Below are positions 1 through 8,068 of a stretch of 64,000 nt of DNA, piece after piece (the stretch's first letter is position 1; each line of letters begins with the position of its first letter). Made by a program: the position numbers and the translations under genes. The DNA comes from G963691835 sp963691835 (GTDB lineage: Bacteria > Pseudomonadota > Alphaproteobacteria > Thalassobaculales > Thalassobaculaceae): assembly GCA_963691835.1 (NCBI GenBank), contig OY829383.1, positions 3,534,001 through 3,598,000 of the forward strand, written 5' to 3'. The notes beneath the pieces were generated by a model. That model did no database searches. It was not told where the DNA came from and worked only from the letters and a program-made list of their open reading frames with translations.

Positions 1-923
1 ATGGACTTGATCTGCTGACCCCAGGGCCCGGAGGGCTGCGGTGAGGATGAGTCCAGATCGGAGTTCATCAGGTAAGCCTGGTACAGCGAGTGCTTCATGG
101 CCTTGCTCATCCCCGCTTCCAGCTCGGCGCGCCGGGCCTCGTCCACACCCGAATGGGTCACGAAACCACGGGTGGTGGAGAGGATCAGATCAATCCCCAA
201 CGCCTTGGCGGTCTTTGCCGCCGGGATCGGCTCCATCCCATTCTCCGCAAGGATGACGAGGGGGCAAATGTCCCCGGCCTCGACCGGAGCCGCGGCTTCG
301 GACAGGTTCAGCGTTGCCACGTCGACGGCGCCTGCGACCAACTGTGTGGCCAACTCCCCACCGCCCTTGAAGGGGATGTAGGTCGGCATCGGCACGCCCA
401 GGCGCTTTGCCCACAGATAGACGGTGATGTGATCGATCGTACCTGTGTGGGTGCCGCCGAACTTGAGAGAGTCCCCGTTCTCCATGCCAGCGACGAACGC
501 TTCCGGCGTTTTGTAGGGAGTGGTCTTGCAGTTGACCATCAGGATTTGAGGATCGTTGGTGCCCCGGGCGATCGGGGCCATGTCCTCGACCTTCAACTTG
601 GTCTTGCCCATAGCCATTGTGATCGCATGACCCACCGTGAAGGTCATGATCGTGTTGCCGTCGGATGGACGGGTCATGAAATAGTTCATGGCCGCAGCCC
701 CGCCGCCGCCACGCTTGTTCACGACGACCATGTCCTGCTTCAACGTCCGCCGGGACCGCATCATCATCATGCGTGAGTTGACGTCGGTACCGCCGCCCGC
801 TCCGGCGTGGGTCACGACCTCGATGGCCGGTTTATTTTGTGCCCAGGCGGAGGTTCCACCCGCGACGATCACACTGACGCCAACCGCCGCCAGCGATACT
901 GTTGTGAGAACTGAACGCAACAT
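1..923 (-). CDS. TctC/Bug-family periplasmic substrate-binding protein (partial, cut by window start)
   Basis: Reading the minus strand from an ATG at 923 gives an open frame of 307 codons that runs off the window edge, so the C-terminus is missing. A GGGAGGGA Shine-Dalgarno lies just upstream. The N-terminus is a signal peptide (hydrophobic stretch ending AWA before QNKP), followed by Bug-family features: THAGAGGGTD near the ligand pocket and IPFKGGGELATQLVAGAVD in the second lobe. Members bind carboxylates in the periplasm for tripartite tricarboxylate transporters. It lies downstream of a GntR regulator and a perfect operator palindrome, so I infer control by that regulator. The substrate is unknown. 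Confidence 0.9.
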   Translation of the reverse strand, partial: MLRSVLTTVSLAAVGVSVIVAGGTSAWAQNKPAIEVVTHAGAGGGTDVNSRMMMMRSRRTLKQDMVVVNKRGGGGAAAMNYFMTRPSDGNTIMTFTVGHAITMAMGKTKLKVEDMAPIARGTNDPQILMVNCKTTPYKTPEAFVAGMENGDSLKFGGTHTGTIDHITVYLWAKRLGVPMPTYIPFKGGGELATQLVAGAVDVATLNLSEAAAPVEAGDICPLVILAENGMEPIPAAKTAKALGIDLILSTTRGFVTHSGVDEARRAELEAGMSKAMKHSLYQAYLMNSDLDSSSPQPSGPWGQQIKS

Positions 924-1031
924 CGCCCATTCCCTCCCTATGTGTTTTTCCGTCATCGGAGACAGTGCCACCGAGCGGATTTTTGCTTGTCCGGACATAG
1001 TGAGCGTGGCACGGGAAACCCGTCAACGGTA

Positions 1032-1047
1032 ATTTGGTATACCAAAT
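1032..1047. promoter_or_regulatory. Perfect 16-bp palindrome, probable GntR/FCD operator
   Basis: ATTTGGTATACCAAAT is a perfect palindrome between the end of the GntR gene and the start of the TctC-type gene. The TGGTATACCA core is typical of FadR/VanR-type GntR sites. It probably overlaps the promoter of the binding-protein gene. A 12/16 match lies at 1870-1885. Confidence 0.7.
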
Positions 1048-1052
1048 GACGG

Positions 1053-1775
1053 TCAGGAGATCGCCGTGCTCACCTTGAGCCAGGTCTGACCGATGTGCGC
1101 GCGCATGAGCTGCTCAAGGCCGTCGACGTCCCGTGCTTTCAGCGCGGCCGCGATCTGCTCATGTTGCTCGACGGCCTCATGCCATCGGCCGCTCTGCTGG
1201 TTGGAGACATAGCGGACCCGGAATAGCCGGGCATTCAGTTGCCGGTGCGTTTCGATCAGGACCTGGTTGCCGCCGGCCTCGACGATGCTCTTGTGGATGG
1301 CTTGGTTGAGTTTGAAGTAGGCTAGCTTGTCCTTGCGGTAGTAGGCGGACAGCATCTCGTGGTGCAGGGCCAGGATCTCGCCGATCTGCGCGTCCGTGGC
1401 ATCCCGCGCGGCCAAACGTCCCGCCATCCCTTCAAGCGTACCAAGCACTTCGAGAAGTTGGCGGATTTCCTCAGCACTGGGCGAGGCCACGACAGCCCCC
1501 CTGTTCGGCAGGGTGTCGACCAGCCGCTCCCCAACAAGGATGCGGATCGCCTCCCGGAGCGGTGTGCGGGAGACGTTCAGGCGCTCCGAAAGCTGCCGCT
1601 CCCGAATGCGCATACCGGGCTTGAGCTCATCTTGGACGATCATGTCGCGGAGCCTGGAGGCGACTTGACTGGCGAGAAGACGGCCATCGACTTCGTTGTC
1701 GTTCGGGGTTGGGCGCGGAAAGCCCTGTTCGCCGTCGCTCAACTGAGGGAGAGAGTCCGATGCCCGGTCCGACAT
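1053..1775 (-). CDS. GntR-family transcriptional regulator, FCD subfamily
   Basis: A 240-residue regulator when started at the ATG at 1775 (GAAAGG upstream); the frame stays open 22 codons further but those residues are not conserved-looking. The N-terminal winged helix (about residues 30-95) carries the GntR pattern RERQLSERLNVSRTPLREA. The C-terminal FCD domain has the helical metal/ligand-binding layout with LNQAIHKSIVEAGGN and EQHEQIAAAL, the latter containing a metal-ligand-type His. Such proteins repress catabolic genes until an organic-acid effector binds. It lies between the TctC-type gene and a divergent CaiB gene, with a matching palindrome on each side, so both are likely targets. 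Confidence 0.88.
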   Translation of the reverse strand: MSDRASDSLPQLSDGEQGFPRPTPNDNEVDGRLLASQVASRLRDMIVQDELKPGMRIRERQLSERLNVSRTPLREAIRILVGERLVDTLPNRGAVVASPSAEEIRQLLEVLGTLEGMAGRLAARDATDAQIGEILALHHEMLSAYYRKDKLAYFKLNQAIHKSIVEAGGNQVLIETHRQLNARLFRVRYVSNQQSGRWHEAVEQHEQIAAALKARDVDGLEQLMRAHIGQTWLKVSTAIS

Positions 1776-1869
1776 GCTTTGGCCTTTCAATGTCCAGGGG
1801 CACCATGGTGGCCTCCGCGCACCGTCCCTCGCCCCAGACAATATAGCGTCGTTCCCGCCAGCCTGTTAG

Positions 1870-1885
1870 ATATTGTATGCCAAAG
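1870..1885. promoter_or_regulatory. Degenerate second copy of the GntR operator
   Basis: ATATTGTATGCCAAAG matches the palindrome at 1032-1047 at 12 of 16 positions, and lies in the divergent interval between the GntR and CaiB genes. An ATG at 1877 falls inside it, one reason for not starting the CaiB gene there. Confidence 0.45.
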
Positions 1886-1954
1886 ATGGTGACGGCTTGT
1901 TGTCCGAGGCACAGGGCAGCAGGCGGCGTCTTCGATCAGGGGGAAGCCGACGAG

Positions 1955-3133
1955 ATGACCCAAGGACCGCTAGCCGATCTGTTCGTTTTGGACCTCACCC
2001 GGGCCCGGGCCGGCCCGACGGCGGTGCGCCAACTGGCGGACTGGGGCGCCGATGTCGTGAAAATCGAGATGCCGAAATCCCTGGGGACAGACTCCTTGGG
2101 AGGGGAGCGGACAGGTTTCGACTTCCAGAATCTCCATCGGAACAAGCGCAGCCTGACGCTTAACTTGAAGTCGGATGAGGGCCGCTCTGTCTTCCTGCGG
2201 CTGGTTGAGAAAGCGGATGTCGTCATCGAGAACTTCCGCCCGGACGTAAAGCACCGGCTGAAGATCGACTATGACACCCTGTCGGAGATCAACCCGCGTC
2301 TGGTCTACGGCAGCATCTCAGGCTTTGGTCAGGAGGGGCCCTACAGCGGGCGCCCGGGTCTTGATCAAATCGCCCAGGGGATGGGGGGGCTGATGTCGGT
2401 CACCGGATTGCCCGGGCAGGGGCCGGTTCGAGTGGGTATTCCGATCGCGGATCTCTCTGCGGGCTTCAACCTGGCCATGGGCGTGATGATCGCACTGTAT
2501 GAGCGGGAGCGTTCCGGCAAAGGGCAATGGGTGCGGACCTCTCTTCTCGAGGCACAGATCGCGATGATGGATCTACAAGCCGCCCGGTATCTGATGAAGG
2601 GGGATGTGCCGAAGCAGGCAGGCAACAACCATCCGGTTCACATCCCCACCGGTGTCTTCAAGACCTCTGACGGTGCGATCATCATTCAGGCCTCGGCGCA
2701 GAACCTTTATCGGCGGCTCTGCGATGCGATCGGCGCGCCGGACCTCTTCGATCAGCCTGATTTTGCAGCGCCCAAGGACCGGCTCACAAACCGGGACCGC
2801 CTGAACGCTGAGATTGAGGCGCGAACGTCAACGCAGCCGACGCAGCATTGGATTGACGTGTTGGCGGAGGCTGGGGTGCCGGCCGGGCCCATCTACTCAG
2901 TCGACCAGACCTTTGCGGACCCGCAGGTGAAGACGGTTCAGATGGATCCGGAGATCACGTCCGCCGATGGATCCAAGGCGCGCGTGGTCGGGCAGGCCGT
3001 GAAGATGTCGCGGACGCCAAGTCAGATGCGGAATGGGACCCCCGATCTGGGCGCGCATACGGACGAGATTCTTCGGGATGCCGGATATTCCGAAGAGGAC
3101 ATCAGGAGCCTTCGGGAGAACGGGACGATCTGA
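1955..3133 (+). CDS. CaiB/BaiF family CoA-transferase
   Basis: A 392-residue class III CoA-transferase. It opens with the family N-terminus VLDLTRARAGP and ADWGADVVKIE, has RNKRSLTLNLKSDEG at about 62-76, and a probable catalytic Asp166 in IADLSAG, at the position of Asp169 in formyl-CoA transferase. These enzymes move CoA between carboxylic acids. I chose the ATG at 1955 because the earlier in-frame ATG at 1877 lies in a regulator-like site and its extra 26 residues are not family-like; GGGGGA lies 10 nt upstream of 1955. Pairing with a TctC-type binding protein and a GntR regulator suggests import and CoA activation of one carboxylate. Confidence 0.88.
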   Translation: MTQGPLADLFVLDLTRARAGPTAVRQLADWGADVVKIEMPKSLGTDSLGGERTGFDFQNLHRNKRSLTLNLKSDEGRSVFLRLVEKADVVIENFRPDVKHRLKIDYDTLSEINPRLVYGSISGFGQEGPYSGRPGLDQIAQGMGGLMSVTGLPGQGPVRVGIPIADLSAGFNLAMGVMIALYERERSGKGQWVRTSLLEAQIAMMDLQAARYLMKGDVPKQAGNNHPVHIPTGVFKTSDGAIIIQASAQNLYRRLCDAIGAPDLFDQPDFAAPKDRLTNRDRLNAEIEARTSTQPTQHWIDVLAEAGVPAGPIYSVDQTFADPQVKTVQMDPEITSADGSKARVVGQAVKMSRTPSQMRNGTPDLGAHTDEILRDAGYSEEDIRSLRENGTI

Positions 3134-3170
3134 TCATGGGGCGTGATTACCGGGTGGCGGAGGATACGGC

Positions 3171-4031
3171 CTAGGACCGCGAATGGCGCAACCCGGCGAG
3201 AACGATGGCGGCGATGCCGACCCCACTCAGCAGATCGGGAACCTCGCCGAAGGCGACAAATCCGATGCCCAACGCCCAAACCACAGAAGCGTAGGTGAAG
3301 GGTTGAATGGCGGATGCGTCCGCGCGTTTTAGCGCGACGATCAAGCCAAAATGGCCGAGAACATTGAACAGTCCGGCCAGTCCCATGACCACCAATGACG
3401 TCAGCGTCGGCACGGTCCAAAACCACGGCGCCATGACACTCGAGCCCACGAACAGGATGACCGCCGTCCAAAGTAGGGACGTTCTCTCATCATCCACGGC
3501 GCCCAAGCGCTTCTGGAAGACCTGGTAGGTTCCCCACAGCACGACACCGAAGAGGGGAATGAGGGACAGAAACCCGAAGACACCCACACCAGGCTTGGCG
3601 ACGAGAAGCACACCGGCAAACCCGGCAAAAAGGCAGAGGAGCCCGGTCCGGGTCAGCGTCTCCCCGAGCAGGAGAACGGATAGGGCCGTGACGATGATCG
3701 GGGCCGCGGCGATGATCGCGGTCACATCACCCAAAGGCAGAAGACTGAACGACAGCATCATCACGCCGATCTCAGCCAGCAGAACGAGAGATCGCAGAAT
3801 GTGTCTCGACCGGTGTTGGGTGCCGAAAGCGACCTTGAGCTCCCCGACCGTGGGGAAGAACGACAGCGCGAATACGATCCAGATGCAGCCTCTGATCCAA
3901 AGGACCTGCCAGATGGCGTGGGACTGGGTTGCCTCCTTCCCAGCCGCATCCGCCAACGTGATCATCAGCATCGACAGGACGACCAGGACAGGAACCGGGA
4001 TGTCAGCCGTTCTTGATGCAAGCTTGTGCAT
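3171..4031 (-). CDS. EamA/DMT-superfamily membrane transporter
   Basis: A 286-residue, very hydrophobic protein with about ten predicted transmembrane segments in two repeated EamA halves, the usual length and layout of drug/metabolite transporters. The first repeat ends near ETLTRTGLLCLFAGFAGVLL, the second near FGEVPDLLSGVGIAAIVLAGL, both matching the end-of-repeat helix pair. These proteins usually export small metabolites or amino acids from the cytoplasm. It converges with the CaiB gene (38-nt gap) and shows no operon partner. Substrate cannot be read from the sequence. Confidence 0.85.
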   Translation of the reverse strand: MHKLASRTADIPVPVLVVLSMLMITLADAAGKEATQSHAIWQVLWIRGCIWIVFALSFFPTVGELKVAFGTQHRSRHILRSLVLLAEIGVMMLSFSLLPLGDVTAIIAAAPIIVTALSVLLLGETLTRTGLLCLFAGFAGVLLVAKPGVGVFGFLSLIPLFGVVLWGTYQVFQKRLGAVDDERTSLLWTAVILFVGSSVMAPWFWTVPTLTSLVVMGLAGLFNVLGHFGLIVALKRADASAIQPFTYASVVWALGIGFVAFGEVPDLLSGVGIAAIVLAGLRHSRS

Positions 4032-4383
4032 GACGCGCGTCCGGAATTAGGGCGTCGTGCGCGCGTGTTGATTAATGCATCGCGATGTGCGAGCCGGATT
4101 GGGACCGACGTGCTCAAGAAGATGCTGTTGCGCGAAACCGGTATCGTGGGTAATGCGGCCTGGATATCCATGTGAATCAAGGCGTTCACTTTGGTGCTTG
4201 CCGGTCGGCTCTGAGTCTTGGTGGACGTTCTGCATGGATCTGGCCTCCTCATACAAGGCGAAATCCGCAACCGTTGTGCCACCCAGATCCGGGGTCGTAT
4301 CCGTTACCGAACCGTTGCTCTGGCCCCGGCTTTTGGGCCAATGACGCCTACTTAGGTTGAGGGCAAAACCCGGGAGTTGGAGA
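4032..4383. other. 352-bp intergenic region, no gene supported
   Basis: The interval separates the minus-strand DMT gene from the plus-strand kinase and should hold both promoters. Short open frames on either strand have no recognisable domain or good ribosome-binding site. No repeat or RNA fold stood out. Confidence 0.5.
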
Positions 4384-4872
4384 ATGACGAGGCCGACGCT
4401 GCATTTGGTCTCAGGCTTGATGGGGGCAGGCAAGTCCACCCTGGCGGCAGATCTGGCGGAACGCACACCGGCGGTTCTGATCTCCGAAGATCACTGGACC
4501 TCCGCACTGTGGCCAGGGGAGCTGTTATCTCTTGAGGACTATCGCGACCGATCCAGACGGCTTCGCGGCGTGTTGTGGCCGCACGTTCTGGCGTTGCTCT
4601 CCGCAAAGACCTCGATCGTGCTGGATTTTGCGGCGAACACCCGGGGCCAGCGGGCTTCGTTGGCGGACCTCGTTCGGGAAGCGGATGCGGATCACATTCT
4701 CCACTTCATCGATACGCCGGCGGAGGTTTGTTGGAACCGCGTCAAAGCCCGGAATGAAGCTGGCCTCCACCCTTACGCCCCTAGCCATGAGCAGTTCCTG
4801 CAGTTCGGCAGCCTCTTCGAGCCGCCGACGTCGGAGGAGGGCTTCAATATCGTTCGCCATGGGTCGGAATGA
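4384..4872 (+). CDS. Small P-loop kinase (AAA_33 / predicted kinase family)
   Basis: A 162-residue protein with a Walker A motif GLMGAGKST at residues 9-17. The rest follows the predicted-kinase plan: a SEDHW segment after strand 2, VLDFAANTRGQR as a Walker B-like strand, and HILHFIDTPAEVCWNRVKARN with the lid arginines. The ATG at 4384 places the P-loop at the usual distance from the N-terminus; the frame is open 9 codons further. Relatives phosphorylate small molecules, and zeta toxins share the fold, but there is no antitoxin-like gene beside it. The substrate is unknown. Confidence 0.78.
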   Translation: MTRPTLHLVSGLMGAGKSTLAADLAERTPAVLISEDHWTSALWPGELLSLEDYRDRSRRLRGVLWPHVLALLSAKTSIVLDFAANTRGQRASLADLVREADADHILHFIDTPAEVCWNRVKARNEAGLHPYAPSHEQFLQFGSLFEPPTSEEGFNIVRHGSE

Positions 4873-4930
4873 CTTTGCGTGAGGCTGGACAGCGCTCTCG
4901 CGGGACACGGAAGCCAGCGACGTCTCCCCG

Positions 4931-5647
4931 TCATGAAACGAGGGCGCGCAACAGATACCCAACCATGTAGGCGATACCGGCAGCCCCGAGCCCGATCGCA
5001 GTGGTCTCCAGTCCTGACATCCACCAATGGCTCAAGGACCACAGACTTTTCAAAGAACCGATCGCGAAGAATGCGGCCGCAGTCATTGCGATCGAAACCG
5101 TCAGAGTGGCATCGGCACCAACCGCGAAGGGCGCCAAGGGGACCGCGCCGCACAGGACAAATGCCAAGAAGGTGCTGGCGGCGGCCTTGATCGGCGAACG
5201 CTGGACGGCCTGAAGGCCGTGCTCCTCCTTCAACATCAAACTGATCCAGCGTTTTCTGTCAGAGGTGACAACCGTTACCGCCCGTTCCAAATCCGGACCC
5301 GTGAAGCCCTGGCCGGCCAGAATCTGCCGGACCTCTTCCCGTTCGCCATCCGGTGCCAGATCAATGTGCCTTTCTTCCATGCTGCGAAGGCGTTCCGCCT
5401 CATCGACTTCAGCCTTTGTGCCGGAGTAGTTGGAGGCCGCCATGGAGAACCCGTCGGCTAACAGGTTGGCCACGCCAAGCACCAAAACGATCCCTGACGA
5501 CAGGTTCGCCCCCACGACCCCGGCAACGATCGCAAAGGTGGTTACCGCACCGTCGATTCCGCCGTAGACCCAGTCCCGAAGGTAGCTGACACGAGGGCCC
5601 GTCCGAAGCCGTGCCGCGATTGAGGCGCGGTCGTGATCGTGCTCCAA
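4931..5647 (-). CDS. VIT1/CCC1-family Fe2+/Mn2+ transporter
   Basis: A 238-residue membrane protein of the CCC1/VIT1 family. It has the family start YLRDWVYGGIDGAVTTFAIVAG, then ANLLADGFSMAASNY in helix 2, a cytosolic acidic/helical segment (about 80-140) with EERHIDLAPDGEREEVRQIL that in relatives binds metal, and three C-terminal helices. Such proteins move ferrous iron or manganese across the membrane for detoxification or storage. It stands alone, convergent with the kinase gene. No iron-box-like operator was recognised in the 214-bp stretch upstream. Confidence 0.88.
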   Translation of the reverse strand: MEHDHDRASIAARLRTGPRVSYLRDWVYGGIDGAVTTFAIVAGVVGANLSSGIVLVLGVANLLADGFSMAASNYSGTKAEVDEAERLRSMEERHIDLAPDGEREEVRQILAGQGFTGPDLERAVTVVTSDRKRWISLMLKEEHGLQAVQRSPIKAAASTFLAFVLCGAVPLAPFAVGADATLTVSIAMTAAAFFAIGSLKSLWSLSHWWMSGLETTAIGLGAAGIAYMVGYLLRALVS

Positions 5648-5861
5648 AGGTGGCCCAGGGTTTTGGGTGATGGCAGGCCCTCCACTCTCCGTCGGTCAGC
5701 ATACACGGCGGTAGTGTCAGGGGGGCACGGAGATCTCCGGCTTTCGCCGCCGGTTGTTCTTGAGGGTGTCCTGGACCATCGCAATGAGATTGCCGACATG
5801 ACCATTGAAAGCGTTGAGCCCTCCCTGATCAGAGGCGGAGAGGGCTCAGGGCTTCAAGAGA

Positions 5862-6725
5862 TCAGGCGACGAGGTCTTGCAGGAATTCGGGAAGGGTGAC
5901 GTTGCCCCTTCTGGCGTTCGAGTCCGTGAACGCAATGCGGCCGTTGTTGATGTTCTCGTGCATCTCCGCGATGGTCTCCGCCGACCCATGCGACAGCCCG
6001 CTTTGCTTGAGCTGTGGCACCCATGCTTCCGGTGGGACGGCGACCGGTGTGATTTCCCGGCCGAGGCCTTTCGATAGTTCGGACGCGATGTCCTCGGCGG
6101 AGTATTGATCCGCGCCCCTGAGTTCGATCACGCGATGGGCGATCGGCGTGGGCCTGATCAGGGCGTCGGCAACGGCCGCACCGATATCGCGGGTCGCAAC
6201 CATGTCGATCTTGAAATCCAGCGGCAGGATCATGCTCGGGTAGATGCCCTCATGGATGACCGCCGGCATCATGTCGCGAATGTTCTCCAGGAAATAGCCG
6301 GGACGGACCGCTGTCAGAGGAATTGAGGCCTGAAGAAACAGTTTCTCAAGTCGGGCGACCGTCGAAATTGGCCCAACGCGGTCTTCGTGTTGCGCGCCCA
6401 CGGACGAGAGAATGACGGCGTGGGGCAGTCTCGCCGCCTTGGCGGCGGAAACGATGCTCTCCGCCCGCTTGGTGCTGTCTTCAAGAAAGGTCTCGCTGGC
6501 GAGATCCGGCGGCAAAAGGAAGTAAGCACCGTCCGCACCCTCGAGCGCTTTGGTCATTGAGGCTGTGTCGAGGATGTCGGCGACGGCTATGTCCGCGCCC
6601 TTTGCTTTCCAGCTCGCGCCCTTGGCTTCTGAGCGGACGATGACGCGCACCGTTTGGCCCTGGTCGAGCAAGGTCTGCGCAACGATGGAGCCTGTGTTTC
6701 CGGTAACGCCTGAAACAACGAACAT
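5862..6725 (-). CDS. NmrA-like NAD(P)-binding protein (SDR a, NAD(P)H:quinone oxidoreductase-type)
   Basis: A 287-residue atypical SDR. The Rossmann motif GVTGNTGSIVA is at residues 5-15, and the NmrA-type core continues with VRVIVRSEAKG (NADP-binding arginines) and GADGAYFLLPP. The ATG at 6725 has GGGAG upstream; a longer frame to 6779 adds 18 unconvincing residues. NmrA-like proteins either reduce quinones and other small substrates or sense NADP redox state. It is divergent from a LysR-type gene across 70 bp that contains a palindrome, so the LysR protein probably controls it. Confidence 0.85.
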   Translation of the reverse strand: MFVVSGVTGNTGSIVAQTLLDQGQTVRVIVRSEAKGASWKAKGADIAVADILDTASMTKALEGADGAYFLLPPDLASETFLEDSTKRAESIVSAAKAARLPHAVILSSVGAQHEDRVGPISTVARLEKLFLQASIPLTAVRPGYFLENIRDMMPAVIHEGIYPSMILPLDFKIDMVATRDIGAAVADALIRPTPIAHRVIELRGADQYSAEDIASELSKGLGREITPVAVPPEAWVPQLKQSGLSHGSAETIAEMHENINNGRIAFTDSNARRGNVTLPEFLQDLVA

Positions 6726-6779
6726 TTTCCGTCTCCCTGGTTTGGTGAAATCCGATGATCCAAACCTATGGTGTGACAT

Positions 6780-6796
6780 TGAATTAGTCTAATGCA
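6780..6796. promoter_or_regulatory. Imperfect palindrome between NmrA-like and LysR genes, candidate LysR site
   Basis: TGAATTAGTCTAATGCA is centred on T6788, with the perfect inner palindrome ATTAG-T-CTAAT (6783-6793). It lies in the short divergent interval, where LysR regulators usually bind. It touches the first possible LysR start codon. Confidence 0.45.
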
Positions 6797-7743
6797 TGGG
6801 ATATATGGAAAGCATGCATCAAACGAATATATTAAACATCGATCTCAACCTGCTGAAAGCGCTTGGCGCGCTCCTGGAAACCGAGAGTGTCAGCAGGGCC
6901 GCGGAGCAGGTGAACCTTTCTCAGCCTGCCATGAGCCGCGCGCTGGATAGGCTGCGCTACGTCATGAAAGACCCGCTGCTCGTCCGGTCCGGCCGTGGCA
7001 TGGTCCTGACGCCACGGGGAGAGTCGTTGAGGGTCCCCGTTGAAGAGGCCCTGTCCCGGTTGTCGGGATTGCTGAAACCACAGGTTTTCGATCCAGCGCA
7101 GGCAGTGAACCGGTTTCGCATCGTGGCTCCGGATTATGTTGCCCAAAGCATCATGCCGGCGGTGCTGTCCCAGGTGTTCAGCCTGGCCCCGAAGGTGAAG
7201 ATCGAGATTGTGAACTTGTCGGATGCGGCGATCGCCGACCTTCGTGAAGGCCGCGTGTCGCTTGGTTTCGGCGTGGTGGATGATGGGCCGGTACTGGATA
7301 ACGTCCGCCATCAGGCTTTGATGGAGGACCGACAGGTCTGCCTCATGCGAAAGGACCACCCGGTTCTTCACACTGGACTAACGCTTCGGCGGTACGCCGC
7401 GTCACCCCACGCACTGTTGAGCATCACAGGCAGAGGCGGCGGCCGGATTGATGAGGTTTTGCGCCAGCATGGCCTCTCCAGAAACATCGTCCTGAGGGTT
7501 GCTCACTTTCTCACGGTCGGCGCCGTCATCGCGAAATCCGACCTGATCATCACCATTCCCGAGTTGTTGGCCCGCGAGGTTCTCACGGAGGACCTTGTGC
7601 TCACGGAACTGCCTGAAGAGCTAAGATTGCCCCCATTCACGCTCTCTCAGATCTGGCATGAACGCTTTACCGAAGATCCGGCGCATCAGTGGTTGCGGCG
7701 TCTGATCAAGTCGGAATGCGAACGCAATGGCCAGTCCCAATAG
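6796..7743 (+). CDS. LysR-family transcriptional regulator
   Basis: About 315 residues. The winged helix-turn-helix (about residues 15-75) has the LysR signature ESVSRAAEQVNLSQPAMSRALDRLR followed by DPLLVRSGRGMVLTPRG, and the C-terminal region is a periplasmic-binding-like effector domain resembling the NodD/LeuO-like subgroup (QIWHERFTEDPAHQWLR at the end). Several in-frame ATGs (6796, 6805, 6814) crowd the start; 6814 would give MHQTNILNIDLNLLKAL, which is closest to family N-termini. It likely regulates the divergent NmrA-like gene in response to an unknown small molecule. Confidence 0.87.
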   Translation: MGYMESMHQTNILNIDLNLLKALGALLETESVSRAAEQVNLSQPAMSRALDRLRYVMKDPLLVRSGRGMVLTPRGESLRVPVEEALSRLSGLLKPQVFDPAQAVNRFRIVAPDYVAQSIMPAVLSQVFSLAPKVKIEIVNLSDAAIADLREGRVSLGFGVVDDGPVLDNVRHQALMEDRQVCLMRKDHPVLHTGLTLRRYAASPHALLSITGRGGGRIDEVLRQHGLSRNIVLRVAHFLTVGAVIAKSDLIITIPELLAREVLTEDLVLTELPEELRLPPFTLSQIWHERFTEDPAHQWLRRLIKSECERNGQSQ

Positions 7744-8068
7744 CAAACTGATCGCGTTATATGAGCGGCTCAGGCGCGTGCTTTTGTCGGGCTTTCCACA
7801 GGTCCAAACCAGCCAAGTTGCGTTTTTTCGGCCTTGATCACCAATAAAACATCTCTCAAATAGAAACGGGGTGAGGTCTTGTTCCGCATCGACCGTTTCG
7901 GAATGCTTGCTGCCGTCGTCAAATGGCCAGAAAGAAACGTTGTCCCGTTGTGGGATATCGTCCTTCAGATGATTGTTGGAGAGCGGCTTGGCGTCGCATG
8001 ATCCAGCTTGCCAGGATGCGGCAATAGTGAGCCTAGAACGATTAATACCAGCTTAGACAGGGCACGGG
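7744..8068. other. 325-bp intergenic region, nothing recognised
   Basis: Between the LysR gene and the MscS-type gene, both on the plus strand. No coding frame with a plausible start, no strong hairpin and no repeat was seen. It probably holds the channel-gene promoter. Confidence 0.45.

Noticed and set aside
90..776. 228-codon plus-strand frame
   Set aside because: Antisense to the TctC-type gene, which has signal peptide, SD and family motifs.
4047..4466. 139-codon minus-strand frame in a long gap
   Set aside because: Overlaps the P-loop kinase start and has no domain or ribosome-binding site.
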